Shown here: positions 1 through 5,719 of the stretch, one piece after another
How positions within the stretch are numbered: the first letter of the stretch is position 1
How the letters are laid out: the number at the start of each line of letters is the position of its first letter
NCBI GenBank assembly: GCA_937967775.1
Contig: CALCJH010000296.1
Span: 1 to 5,924 of the forward strand
Reading direction: 5' to 3'
DNA: 5,924 bases
From: an uncultured bacterium
GTDB lineage: Bacteria; Armatimonadota; UBA5829; DSUL01
Program-made: the position numbers and the translations under genes
Notes under the pieces: generated by a model
Databases searched by the model: none
What the model was told of the DNA's origin: nothing
The model's input: only the letters and a program-made list of their open reading frames with translations

Positions 1-110
1 CGGAGCTGATCCCGGACGCCCTCAAGCAGTCCTCCCACGGCATCGTGGCCACCACGGTGACGCTCACCAGCCTGGCCATGGTGGTGTTCCAGACCCTGAT
101 CCGCACGTAG
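1..110 (+). CDS. C-terminal end of a probable ZIP-family metal transporter (partial)
   Basis: This is the 3' end of a gene that begins before the window. The frame starting at base 3 encodes 35 residues, opening ELIPDALKQSSHG and closing on a TAG at 108-110. An E-L-I-P-(D/E)-(A/S) stretch, then a polar linker and a final hydrophobic helix (VATTVTLTSLAMVVFQTLI), is how ZIP (PF02535) metal-ion permeases end: the motif opens the last part of the protein and the final helix is TM8. ZIP proteins move Zn2+, Fe2+ or other divalent metals into the cytoplasm across the inner membrane. Only the tail is visible, so family and substrate are tentative. Another small membrane protein with a similar tail is possible. 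The gene converges on the minus-strand genes to its right and is not part of their operon. Confidence 0.5.
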   Translation, partial: ELIPDALKQSSHGIVATTVTLTSLAMVVFQTLIRT

Positions 111-351
111 GCCGACTCCGCAGTCCAGGGCGCGCCGCAGAGTGAACCGCGCCCGGCTTTCCACCCACGGGCCCCGGCTCTCCCCGCCGGGCTTAGGGTG
201 GCTCCGCACGATCCCCGCCCTGCAGAGGGGGGCCGTATTAGGTCACCGTGCTGTTCGCCCTCTCTCCGGAAGCGCGGCAGCGAGCCCGTGCCCCAACTTC
301 CAGGCTCGAGCGGGGCTACCGGCGACACCAGGTCAGAGGTCAGCTGCCAGC
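111..351. other. Intergenic stretch, no supported gene
   Basis: The stretch lies between the convergent ends of the ZIP-like gene and the HEPN remnant. Frames open here on both strands look like GC-rich shadows with no recognisable family motif. A perfect 7-bp inverted repeat, GCCCGGC at 151-157 and GCCGGGC at 186-192, could form a long-looped hairpin after the ZIP-like stop. It has no T-run, so I do not call it an intrinsic terminator. Confidence 0.5.
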
Positions 352-551
352 GCCGCTCGGTTACCTGGAACGCAGCCTCCGCGTGGGATTTCTGCGGCAA
401 GCCCTCAGGCCGGGGCCCGGCCACGGCGTCTAGGTAACGCGTGACCGTGTAGTACCCGTCCAGCCCCAGAATCTCTTCCTTCTAAGGGAACCAGCAGGTC
501 CCGGGCCGCCTGCGGGAGCTCCTGCCAGAGGTCGCCGATCTTGTGCGTGCG
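352..551 (-). pseudogene. C-terminal half of a HEPN-domain protein, frameshifted remnant
   Basis: Read on the minus strand from 551, one frame gives RTHKIGDLWQELPQAARDLL and then VPLE, down to about 480. A one-base shift near 476-483 moves the reading into a second frame that gives EEILGLDGYYTVTRYLDAVAG, down to about 353. Together they match the back half of HEPN proteins (PF05168), where an R-T-H-S-like helix start is followed by a leucine-rich helix and then the hallmark 'YYIPTRYPDA'-type stretch; here it is YYTVTRYLDA. The following AEAAFQVTER fits the closing helix. The N-terminal half of the domain is missing: the sequence runs directly into the MNT remnant upstream. HEPN proteins paired with MNT enzymes form toxin-antitoxin modules in which HEPN is an RNase or its relative. 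The frameshift and lost first half indicate an inactive remnant. The family match comes from motif reading by eye. Confidence 0.6.
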
Positions 552-775
552 GGGGACCAGCTGTACACCAGCAGGTCCACGCCCACCTGCGGCCCGAGAC
601 GCCGGCGCAGCTCCAGAGCCCGGTCCACGAACCCGAGCCCCGTGCGCATCACCACCGCGAGGTCCAGGTCGCTCCACTCGTGGACCGCAGCGGACGTCAG
701 GAACCCGAATACCGTCAGCTGCAGGACGTCGGGGTCCGATGCAAGGGTCCGGCGGATGCGCTCCAGCTCCCCAGT
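552..775 (-). pseudogene. MNT-type nucleotidyltransferase remnant with altered GS motif
   Basis: The minus-strand frame running from 838 encodes GELERIRRTLASDPDV (772-725), then LTVFGFLTSAAVHEWSDLDL (718-659) and later VGVDLLVYS (586-560). This is the order of a minimal nucleotidyltransferase (PF01909): a leading helix, the GS-x(n)-SDxD active site and a third carboxylate on a VDLxV strand. The SDLDL and VDLLV acidic residues are kept. The nucleotide-holding Gly-Ser is Gly-Phe (GGG TTC at 706-701), one base change from a TCC serine codon. No ATG, GTG or TTG lies in frame between the upstream stop at 841-839 and the motif. After VYSWS the frame runs on through unrelated residues to a stop, while HEPN residues begin in another frame at 551. 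So the MNT C-terminus and the HEPN N-terminus appear to have been deleted together. It would have been the antitoxin or AMP-transferring partner of the HEPN protein. It lies about 115 bases beyond the last pilin gene and is probably not part of that operon. Confidence 0.65.
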
Positions 776-889
776 AGCCGCACCCGCCGTGCGTCCGCCT
801 TCGAGGAAGTCGGCACTCCCGTCCTCTTGTCGTCCGGCTCAAGCCTGGAGCCTGCAGAGGTGGCCCGGGCGCACCCGCCGGTTCCCTCC

Positions 890-1360
890 CTACGGTCCGG
901 GCTCCACCCGACCGTCTTGCCAGACCTGTACCGTCTTGCTCCTGCCATAGGCGTCCTGGAGGGCCCAGGTAGCCTCCGCAGTCGCCCTGCCTAAGGGGTC
1001 GTAGCCGACTTCGTACGGTTGCTCTGGCAGAATTCCCGGTGGAAGGTCCGTGACTTGCGCCACCTGCGGGTCCGCACAGGTCCCTCGGCCCGTCTCCACG
1101 CGCGCGGGACTCCCTCCAACCACCCGCACGCAGAAGTGGCCCCGCTCGCTGCGCGCCCGTTGTTCCGCAGCCCGCAGGTCTTGCACCACGACGAGCTGTG
1201 CCATCACCAGGCGCTTGTACGCCACGTTGCGCTGCCAAGCCGGCAGAGCCGCTGCCAGCAACACGCCGAGCAGCACGAGCGCCACCACGGCCTCCAGCAG
1301 CGAGAAGCCGCCCTGAGGCCACCTCTGGCCCGCGGCTTCCCTCCCGGTCACGGCAGGCAT
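890..1360 (-). CDS. GspH/FimT-like minor prepilin
   Basis: The 156-residue prepilin has a leader of about 18 residues ending QRWPQGG, then a mature N-terminus FSLLEAVVALVLLGVLLAAA. This is the class III N-methylation/cleavage motif (PF07963), with Gly at -1, Phe at +1 and Glu at +5. A hydrophobic helix (about 19-40), an amphipathic helix (about 41-70) and a beta-rich globular part follow. The closing pattern, YDPLGRATAE then TVQVWQDGRV, is the Gly-Arg strand pair typical of GspH/FimT pseudopilins. Cys77 and Cys95 could form a disulfide. It would be matured by the prepilin peptidase in the inner membrane and sit near the pilus tip with the other minor pilins. ATG 1360 is preceded by GGAGG only three bases away. 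GTG at 1351 forms GTGA with the upstream stop and leaves a 15-residue leader, so it is a real alternative. From ATG the gene overlaps the giant pilin gene by 13 bases, implying translational coupling. It is last in the operon. Confidence 0.85.
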   Translation of the reverse strand: MPAVTGREAAGQRWPQGGFSLLEAVVALVLLGVLLAAALPAWQRNVAYKRLVMAQLVVVQDLRAAEQRARSERGHFCVRVVGGSPARVETGRGTCADPQVAQVTDLPPGILPEQPYEVGYDPLGRATAEATWALQDAYGRSKTVQVWQDGRVEPGP

Positions 1361-3720
1361 GCTCCTCCGGTCCCGCTCACCGTCTCGCACCACCGCCACG
1401 CCCCGCCGGCCCTCTCCGGCACCGGCTTCCACCGGCCCAGCGTGGGGAAGAAGGGCGGGGCAAACCCTCGCATCAGCCGCGTGTCGTAGCGGAAGTCCCT
1501 GAAGTAGCCGTTTATCAGCTGGCCGGTACTACCGCTGAACCTACCAAACGGCCCGTAGTAGCGCTGGATAACGCCCCCCAAAAGCCGCGCCTGACCCTGA
1601 GGCGGACGCGTGTCGTACCCTCTCGCCGTCACCACTCCGGTCTGTCCCTCCCGACCGCTCGCCATGAAAACACCGTGGAGGACCACGTTGTTCGGGGTAC
1701 CCTCCAGGCCTGTGCTCCCGTCCCACAGCACGACGTCGTTTGCGTGGCTGTACACCCCCAGGATGTTGGGCGGGTTGCTGTTCGGGTCGTTCGGGTCCGG
1801 AGGCGACTGGTAGACTAGATCCCTCGTGATCCGAACGTCGCCCTGCGCGAACACCGTGAACTGCGTCTGGGTGTGGACCGCACACCAAATAGGATCCGCT
1901 TGGCAGGCGCTCACGGGGTCCGCATTTGGACTCGGCCGGCCCGGCCCCCGCAATTCACGCACGTGTCCCTTACACTGAGAGCTCCAGCTAAGCTTGCACT
2001 CCTGTTCCCGATGAGCCTGACCCACGTAGACAAGGCCCACCGGAAGCGCGTGGAAGGTCGCGCGACCGTTCCCATCCACAGGCAACCCCACGATATCTCT
2101 GTACCACCAAACCGGGGTGGGCGGCAGCACCTCAACGGTGGTCTCTTCGGTGGCGTAGTTGACCCGCACCACGATTCGGCGTTGCGCTTCCCTCTCCAGA
2201 TCCCAGTCCAGATTCCGGCATCTGTCCGCCGCGTCCTTGAAGTAGCGCGGGTCGTCGTTACCCAGGCCAAGTCTATCCCTCAGGCGGCTACGGGGCAACT
2301 CGAATTCGAATACCTGCCGCCCATTCTCTACCTTCATCTCGAGTCGCTGCAAATCGTTGTGCACGTAAAAGCCGACACGGCCTCCGAGGTCGTCATTCGG
2401 CCGTGCGTAAAAATCTGCAGGTACCTGGGGTACCCGGATGTACTGCGGCTGCGGATCCTGGCACCCAGCATCACTATACAGGCGCAGCTCTGGCCGCCCG
2501 TCACCGTTGTCGTCTCGCCACCACTCCTGTCGACCAATACGGCCTGTAAAGCCCAGCTTGTCCCACAGCTCCAGCTCGGTCACGGGGTCGTCCCTGTAGG
2601 GGTCACCGCCGAAAGCCGCGCGAGCCTGCGCCAGCACATTTGCAGGCAGCGCGATGCAGGGCACTCCGGCTGCCGGGCCGCGCTTGAACACGGCCCCGTC
2701 CAGAAACTGCGGGACGTCTGGCGGCACGGCGTCTGCGTCAACTCGCCCGCTGGAGAAGAAGTGAGGCCTCCGGTCACTCGGGTAGTTCAGCGGGTCTCCC
2801 CCCGCTTGGGGATCTGGGCAAGGCAGGGTCGTGGCCCCGGCCATGCTCACCTCCCCGAAGTAGAATCTGGGGTTGCGGTAGATCCGGAAGTACTCGTTCG
2901 TGTGCACCGGGCCGTACCAAACTGTATCGCTGGTGAACCACACGTCCCCGATGCCCTGCCCCGAGTCCCCGGGATCCCCCTGGTCGCGCCACCCCGTGTG
3001 GCGGAACGTAAACAACGCGTACCGCGCAAACGAGTCCTTCGTGACCTTCACGATCACCGGGTCGTCCGACGTGCCCCTTGCGTACCGCACCACCCTCGAC
3101 GTGAAGGCCCCGGACTGTCCGTCGGCGATGATCTCGTAGCGCAGGTACATGGTGTATTCGAAGCTGCTTGCCGGCTCCACCGACCGCCCGTTGGGACCGC
3201 AGAGCTTGTACAGCCGGACCCTCGCTCGGTAGCGTTGACCGTTGCCTCCGGGGACCTCGTTGTCCGCGGGTGCGAGCTGCAGCTTCAAGTAGGGGTCCCT
3301 TGAAAAGTTCACGTGGAACTCGATGAACGGCGCCTGATCTGGGTCGAACGGACAGGGGCGGTTCGGCACCGGGTTGTGCACCAGCGGTCCCTGGCCGTTC
3401 ACTTTCAGGTAGTTGAAGACCCTGAGGGGGTCGTCGTTCGCCGCGATGGTCGGCATCACAGACTCGATGGCCCCCACGAACTCCGCACGAGCTCCCGGCA
3501 CGTTCCCCAGGTACGCCAGGAGCGCCGCCCTTGCCACCGTCGCTCCGGCCTCGGCCGCGGCCAGAGCCCTAGCCTGGTGCTCATGCGCCAGGGCCATCTG
3601 GAGCTCCCGCGTGACCCCGATCAGGAGGAGCGAGGAGATAACCATCAGCACCAGGAGCACAATCAGCACTGACAGCAGCGCCAGTCCGCCCTGACGGCTT
3701 TGCTGGACCTTGCTGCCCAA
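1348..3720 (-). CDS. Giant PilX/GspK-like minor pilin with DUF4900-type region (ComZ-like)
   Basis: About 790 residues. The N-terminus SRQGG then LALLSVLIVLLVLMVISSLL, followed by an amphipathic helix with QARALAAAEAG, is the PilX N-terminal pattern. Mature position 5 is Ser instead of Glu, as in GspK, the pseudopilin known for lacking it. Residues about 230-300 (GDVWFTSDTVWYGPVHTNEY, then FRIYRNPRFYFG) match the DUF4900 pattern 'GPVHTN...F'. The last 170 residues (FTVFAQGDVRITRDLVY, NILGVYSHANDVVLW, NVVLHGVFMA, LLGGVIQRYYG, GYFRDFRYDTRL, PPFFPTLGRW) look like stacked beta strands, the kind of solenoid known in Thermus ComZ. Usual PilX proteins are under 250 residues; ComZ is around 550. Twelve cysteines and a DDNGDG loop suggest an exported, disulfide- and perhaps calcium-stabilised protein. 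I chose TTG 3720-3718 because AGGAGGTGA (3736-3728) sits eight bases upstream of it when counted from AGGAGG; GTG 3729 lies inside that ribosome-binding site. It is third in the operon, 21 bases after the previous stop. Its likely role is pilus tip, adhesion or DNA capture. Confidence 0.85.
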   Translation of the reverse strand: MGSKVQQSRQGGLALLSVLIVLLVLMVISSLLLIGVTRELQMALAHEHQARALAAAEAGATVARAALLAYLGNVPGARAEFVGAIESVMPTIAANDDPLRVFNYLKVNGQGPLVHNPVPNRPCPFDPDQAPFIEFHVNFSRDPYLKLQLAPADNEVPGGNGQRYRARVRLYKLCGPNGRSVEPASSFEYTMYLRYEIIADGQSGAFTSRVVRYARGTSDDPVIVKVTKDSFARYALFTFRHTGWRDQGDPGDSGQGIGDVWFTSDTVWYGPVHTNEYFRIYRNPRFYFGEVSMAGATTLPCPDPQAGGDPLNYPSDRRPHFFSSGRVDADAVPPDVPQFLDGAVFKRGPAAGVPCIALPANVLAQARAAFGGDPYRDDPVTELELWDKLGFTGRIGRQEWWRDDNGDGRPELRLYSDAGCQDPQPQYIRVPQVPADFYARPNDDLGGRVGFYVHNDLQRLEMKVENGRQVFEFELPRSRLRDRLGLGNDDPRYFKDAADRCRNLDWDLEREAQRRIVVRVNYATEETTVEVLPPTPVWWYRDIVGLPVDGNGRATFHALPVGLVYVGQAHREQECKLSWSSQCKGHVRELRGPGRPSPNADPVSACQADPIWCAVHTQTQFTVFAQGDVRITRDLVYQSPPDPNDPNSNPPNILGVYSHANDVVLWDGSTGLEGTPNNVVLHGVFMASGREGQTGVVTARGYDTRPPQGQARLLGGVIQRYYGPFGRFSGSTGQLINGYFRDFRYDTRLMRGFAPPFFPTLGRWKPVPERAGGAWRWCETVSGTGGACLP

Positions 3721-3727
3721 CGCGCTC

Positions 3728-3736
3728 ACCTCCTGT
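3728..3736 (-). promoter_or_regulatory. Strong ribosome-binding site for the giant pilin gene
   Basis: The minus strand reads AGGAGGTGA here, a near-perfect anti-16S match. Its core ends eight bases before a TTG codon at 3720-3718. That spacing favours the TTG over the in-frame GTG at 3729-3727, which is built into the site. It is the best ribosome-binding site in the operon, suggesting that this third gene is re-initiated independently. Confidence 0.75.
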
Positions 3737-3741
3737 CCTGC

Positions 3742-4398
3742 TCAAAAGCAGGGTGTCGGTGCAGGCGAAGGCGGTGGGTCCGGGAGAGGGTGTCTCCACG
3801 GGTAGTTCCGCAACGCCGCGTCCGCACGCAGGCGCCGCACCGCTGCCCTGCCCTCATAGTTCTCATGCCGGGTAGCGACCTCCACGGTCACCCGCCGGAC
3901 CTCAGCTGCCGCGTCCGGGTCCGTGATCTCGACCCCGCAGTGGTCGAAATACGTGACCCGGAAGTCCACCACTCCAGGAGCCAACAGCTCTTCCTGGTCC
4001 TCCACCCGCCTCACCAGGGTGTCACCCTGCCGGAAGAACTCCACCACGTACTCGCGGTCTGGGACCAGAGGCATCCCCGGGGGAACCCGCACCCGCAGGA
4101 CGGCCGGGTCCAGGCTACTCGCCTCGGAGCCCCACCGGACTTCTTCCAGCATGCGGTCCACGGCTCTGCGCGCGCCGTACTCCGCGTGAAGCCAGGCCCG
4201 GTTGACCGTCATGGCCCGCAATCCCGTCACTACGGCGCTGTAGATTGCCACCAGGACGCTGCCGAGGAGGACGAGCATGATCAGGGTCTCCAGGGCCGTA
4301 AGGCCCTGCGCGGAACCCAGCGTCCTTGCCCGGATTTGAACGCCAGCGGCTTCCGGTGCGCCCCCTACAGCACGTCCCGCCACGAGCTCCCCTCTCAT
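3742..4398 (-). CDS. PilW/GspJ-like minor prepilin
   Basis: The 218-residue prepilin starts at ATG 4398, whose ATGA overlaps the stop of the preceding gene; this overlap decides the start. The leader is long (32 residues, ending RTLGSAQG), followed by mature LTALETLIMLVLLGSVLVAI with Gly at -1 and Glu at +5. The next helix reads YGARRAVDRMLEEVRWGS, the 'R-x(3)-R-M-x(2)-E-x-R' pattern common in PilW/GspJ proteins. The beta domain that follows includes REYVVEFFRQGDTLVRRVED and GVVDFRVTYFDHCGVEITD, again like PilW/GspJ ('Y....g.L.R', 'v..f.f.Y.d..G'). The C-terminus is an unusual proline-rich tail, HPLPDPPPSPAPTPCF, with Cys217 as the penultimate residue; Cys154 is the only other cysteine. A GTG at 4383 would give a 27-residue leader and has AGGGGAG just upstream, so it is an alternative. 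It is the second gene of the operon and a likely minor pilin between the helix base and the tip subunit. Confidence 0.85.
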   Translation of the reverse strand: MRGELVAGRAVGGAPEAAGVQIRARTLGSAQGLTALETLIMLVLLGSVLVAIYSAVVTGLRAMTVNRAWLHAEYGARRAVDRMLEEVRWGSEASSLDPAVLRVRVPPGMPLVPDREYVVEFFRQGDTLVRRVEDQEELLAPGVVDFRVTYFDHCGVEITDPDAAAEVRRVTVEVATRHENYEGRAAVRRLRADAALRNYPWRHPLPDPPPSPAPTPCF

Positions 4399-4958
4399 TG
4401 GTCGTCCAGCATCAGGGCCAGCGCTACGAGCGCCTGCGCACCGCCGGCCCGGAAGACGCGGATCGCAACCCTCTTCAGCGAGAGCGGCCGCAGGTCCGGA
4501 CACTGGCTGTAATCCCACGGGGGGTCTCCGCCCACCCAGACGGGACAGGTGTCCACCTCGACGTCGAACCGGTACGCGGGTTCGCCGGGTCCCGGACGTG
4601 GGAGGAAGACGCCTTGAAAGGGCTGCGGCAGGACCGGGTCCGAGCTCCCCTCGACAGGCAGGGGCCTCCGGCTGAACCCCCGGACCTGCAGGAACCGGTT
4701 CAGCGCGGCGTTGTCCCGCCCCAGCTCTTGCGCGTGAACCACTTCCGCCAGCCGGCGCGCCACCTCTGTCGCAAGGGTCCGCTCCTCTGCGTCTCGGGTC
4801 AAGCGCAACGACCGCCCGAACCCCGTCATCGTGACCAGCAGCACGAACGCAAAAAGGGTGACGGCCACCAGCAGTTCGAGCAGGGATAGTCCCCACTCGT
4901 CGTGCCGTCCGCGAGCAGATCCGTGAAGGTCGGCAGACATTTGTCGCCGCCAGTCCAT
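4395..4958 (-). CDS. Type IV minor prepilin (PilV/PilW/GspI-like), first gene of operon
   Basis: The 187-residue prepilin has a 23-residue basic leader ending RGRHDEWG and mature LSLLELLVAVTLFAFVLLVT, with Gly at -1 and Glu at +5 of the class III motif. An amphipathic helix (about 50-80; LTRDAEERTLATEVARRLAEVV) leads into a globular part with two cysteines, Cys138 and Cys153, flanking the WVGGDPPWDYSQ loop. The C-terminal strands LKRVAIRVFRAGGAQALVALALML end the protein. The order of genes and the 'LATEVARRLAEV' helix fit PilV/GspI-type minor pilins, but the exact subfamily cannot be fixed by eye. The start is uncertain: ATG 4958 (GGGAG two bases upstream), ATG 4940 (17-residue leader) and TTG 4967 (GAGGG three bases upstream) all share the frame. 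The stop overlaps the next ATG by four bases (ATGA), implying coupled translation. The operon leader with an AT-rich island lies immediately upstream. Confidence 0.82.
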   Translation of the reverse strand: MDWRRQMSADLHGSARGRHDEWGLSLLELLVAVTLFAFVLLVTMTGFGRSLRLTRDAEERTLATEVARRLAEVVHAQELGRDNAALNRFLQVRGFSRRPLPVEGSSDPVLPQPFQGVFLPRPGPGEPAYRFDVEVDTCPVWVGGDPPWDYSQCPDLRPLSLKRVAIRVFRAGGAQALVALALMLDDQ

Positions 4959-5021
4959 CGCTCCCAACTGCCCTCAAATCCTCCACCGCTCCGGGGCGTC
5001 TAACTGGCTCCCGGTCTTGCC

Positions 5022-5030
5022 TATTTTATA
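5022..5030 (-). promoter_or_regulatory. Candidate -10 region of the pilin operon
   Basis: On the minus strand this reads TATAAAATA, the only clearly AT-rich island in the leader, about 65 bases before the first pilin start. TATAAA and TAAAAT are both one step from TATAAT. I find no good TTGACA at 16-19 bases upstream, so either the promoter needs an activator or an alternative sigma factor, or the island only resembles a -10. Confidence 0.35.
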
Positions 5031-5081
5031 TGCCCGGTTGACTGCCGATCCTGCCAGCTTGCCCCCTCAGCCGACCGGGCA
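5031..5081 (-). promoter_or_regulatory. Inverted repeat upstream of the pilin operon
   Basis: TGCCCGGT (5031-5038) and ACCGGGCA (5074-5081) are perfect 8-bp inverted arms around a 35-base interior, directly upstream of the AT-rich island. They could be a dyad operator for a regulator or, if transcription starts further upstream, an RNA stem. I compared the region with c-di-GMP and T-box consensus features I know and found no match. Confidence 0.35.
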
Positions 5082-5235
5082 AAAATGAGCTGCCCAGGGA
5101 TGCGAACATCTGAGCGCCACCCGTCCGAGGTGCAAGGGCCTCTGCGCCGCAGCCCTGCTGAGCTCTCCGGAGCAATTTCTGGACCAAGCAGCCAGGTCAG
5201 CCTGCACGTGCGGGCACCCGGAGCCTGAGGGAGCA
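5082..5235. other. Non-coding stretch between the operon leader and the first repeat cluster
   Basis: No frame on either strand shows a recognisable protein, and no tRNA or rRNA is visible. A short GATG(TTCG)CATC hairpin lies near 5098-5109 on the minus strand; it is the only local structure I noticed. Confidence 0.4.
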
Positions 5236-5274
5236 AGTTCCTGGAACCGGTACCTGGAACCGGTTCCTGGTACC
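5236..5274. repeat. Cluster 1 of 13-bp tandem repeat (3 units)
   Basis: Three back-to-back 13-bp units are visible: AGTTCCTGGAACC (5236-5248), GGTACCTGGAACC (5249-5261) and GGTTCCTGGTACC (5262-5274). Each unit is two GGNNCC hexamers around a central A or T. Units two and three together make a 26-bp near-palindrome (5249-5274), broken only by a T/T mismatch pair, with the perfect 12-bp core GGAACCGGTTCC at 5256-5267. Confidence 0.85.
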
Positions 5275-5340
5275 TGCACCTACGACCGTGGCACCCGCCA
5301 GCGCCAGGCCTGGGCGTACCAAGCCCGGCCAGCCCGTGTC

Positions 5341-5366
5341 CGTACCTGGAACCGGTACCAGGAACC
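5341..5366. repeat. Cluster 2 of 13-bp tandem repeat (2 units)
   Basis: Two adjacent units occur here: CGTACCTGGAACC (5341-5353) and GGTACCAGGAACC (5354-5366). The second is the exact reverse complement of the third unit of cluster 1 and identical to two units of cluster 3. TACCTGGAACCGGT is shared exactly with cluster 1 (5251-5264 and 5343-5356). Confidence 0.8.
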
Positions 5367-5464
5367 TGACGACTCGACGGGGAACGGAGGGCTGGGGGCG
5401 CTGCCCCCTCACCCCGCGCACCTGGGGAGGTGGTGCAGGCCCTCAGACCCGCGTGCAGGGGCGG
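5367..5464. other. Non-coding spacer between repeat cluster 2 and the Uma2 remnant
   Basis: About 100 GC-rich bases in which I see no gene, RNA or further 13-bp unit. Confidence 0.4.
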
Positions 5465-5700
5465 TCATGGTGGTAAATCGCACACCGCAAGGCTGGCACC
5501 CGACAGCACCAGAGGGGTGACCCGGTCCCGCTCCGTCAGCACCACGGCCTCGCAGTATGTCTCGTCCTGCGGCAGACTTGCAGGACCCGGCTTTCCGGGT
5601 TTAGGATCCAGTACTCGGGGACGCCGGCCCTTGCATACACCCGTCCTTCCGCTCTCGGGCGAGCCTCCACGTGGCGTCCGCCACCTCGGCCACTGCCCGG
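5465..5700 (-). pseudogene. Uma2-family (DUF820) endonuclease remnant, frameshifted twice
   Basis: Three minus-strand frames in succession carry consecutive Uma2 (PF05685) segments. The first, 5696 to about 5646, reads AVAEVADATWRLARERK, corresponding to the 'LVVEVADATL..DR..K' active-site strand and helix. The second, 5646 to about 5560, reads GRVYARAGVPEYWILNPESR and then VLQVCR, the family's signature 'YARAGVPEYWIVD...'. The third, ending at the TGA 5467-5465, reads LPQDETYCEAVVLTERDRVT and then PLVLSGASLAVCDLPP, the usual C-terminus. Two frame changes break it. The N-terminal half with the catalytic 'PD' strand is not recognisable: a 13-bp repeat cluster sits immediately upstream. The middle frame stays open upstream to the window edge, through the repeats and a segment reading GSPDDIFGRLSASSQTPVARD, which I cannot assign. 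Uma2 proteins are PD-(D/E)XK-fold putative nucleases often found in many copies in thermophiles and cyanobacteria. This copy is inactive. Confidence 0.7.
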
Positions 5701-5719
5701 CGCCTGCCAACCTGGCCCA

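Noticed and set aside
405..1322. 305-codon open frame on the minus strand
   Set aside because: It overlaps the GspH/FimT-like pilin in another frame for its first half and has an Arg/Gly/Ala-rich shadow composition. Only a short tail segment coincides with real HEPN homology.
2420..2437. GGTACCTGGGGTACC resembling the 13-bp repeat
   Set aside because: It lies inside the giant pilin gene, where it encodes the ordinary IRVPQVPAD stretch, and its spacing is 15 bases, not 13. Likely coincidence.
1873..3303. 476-codon open frame on the plus strand
   Set aside because: It is fully antisense to the giant pilin gene, whose frame has clear pilin and DUF4900 motifs and a strong ribosome-binding site. 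The antisense protein shows no domain pattern, which is typical of GC-rich shadows.
4399..4986. N-terminal extension of the PilW/GspJ-like frame upstream of ATG 4398
   Set aside because: It would overlap the whole first pilin gene and would bury the prepilin leader deep inside the protein. The ATGA overlap gives a natural start.
5082..5160. T-box-like or tRNA-like sequence in the leader (GGGTGGCGC and TTCGCATCCC on the minus strand)
   Set aside because: The T-box core TGGNACCGCG is absent, the would-be T-loop lacks the invariant A58, and no acceptor stem can be drawn.
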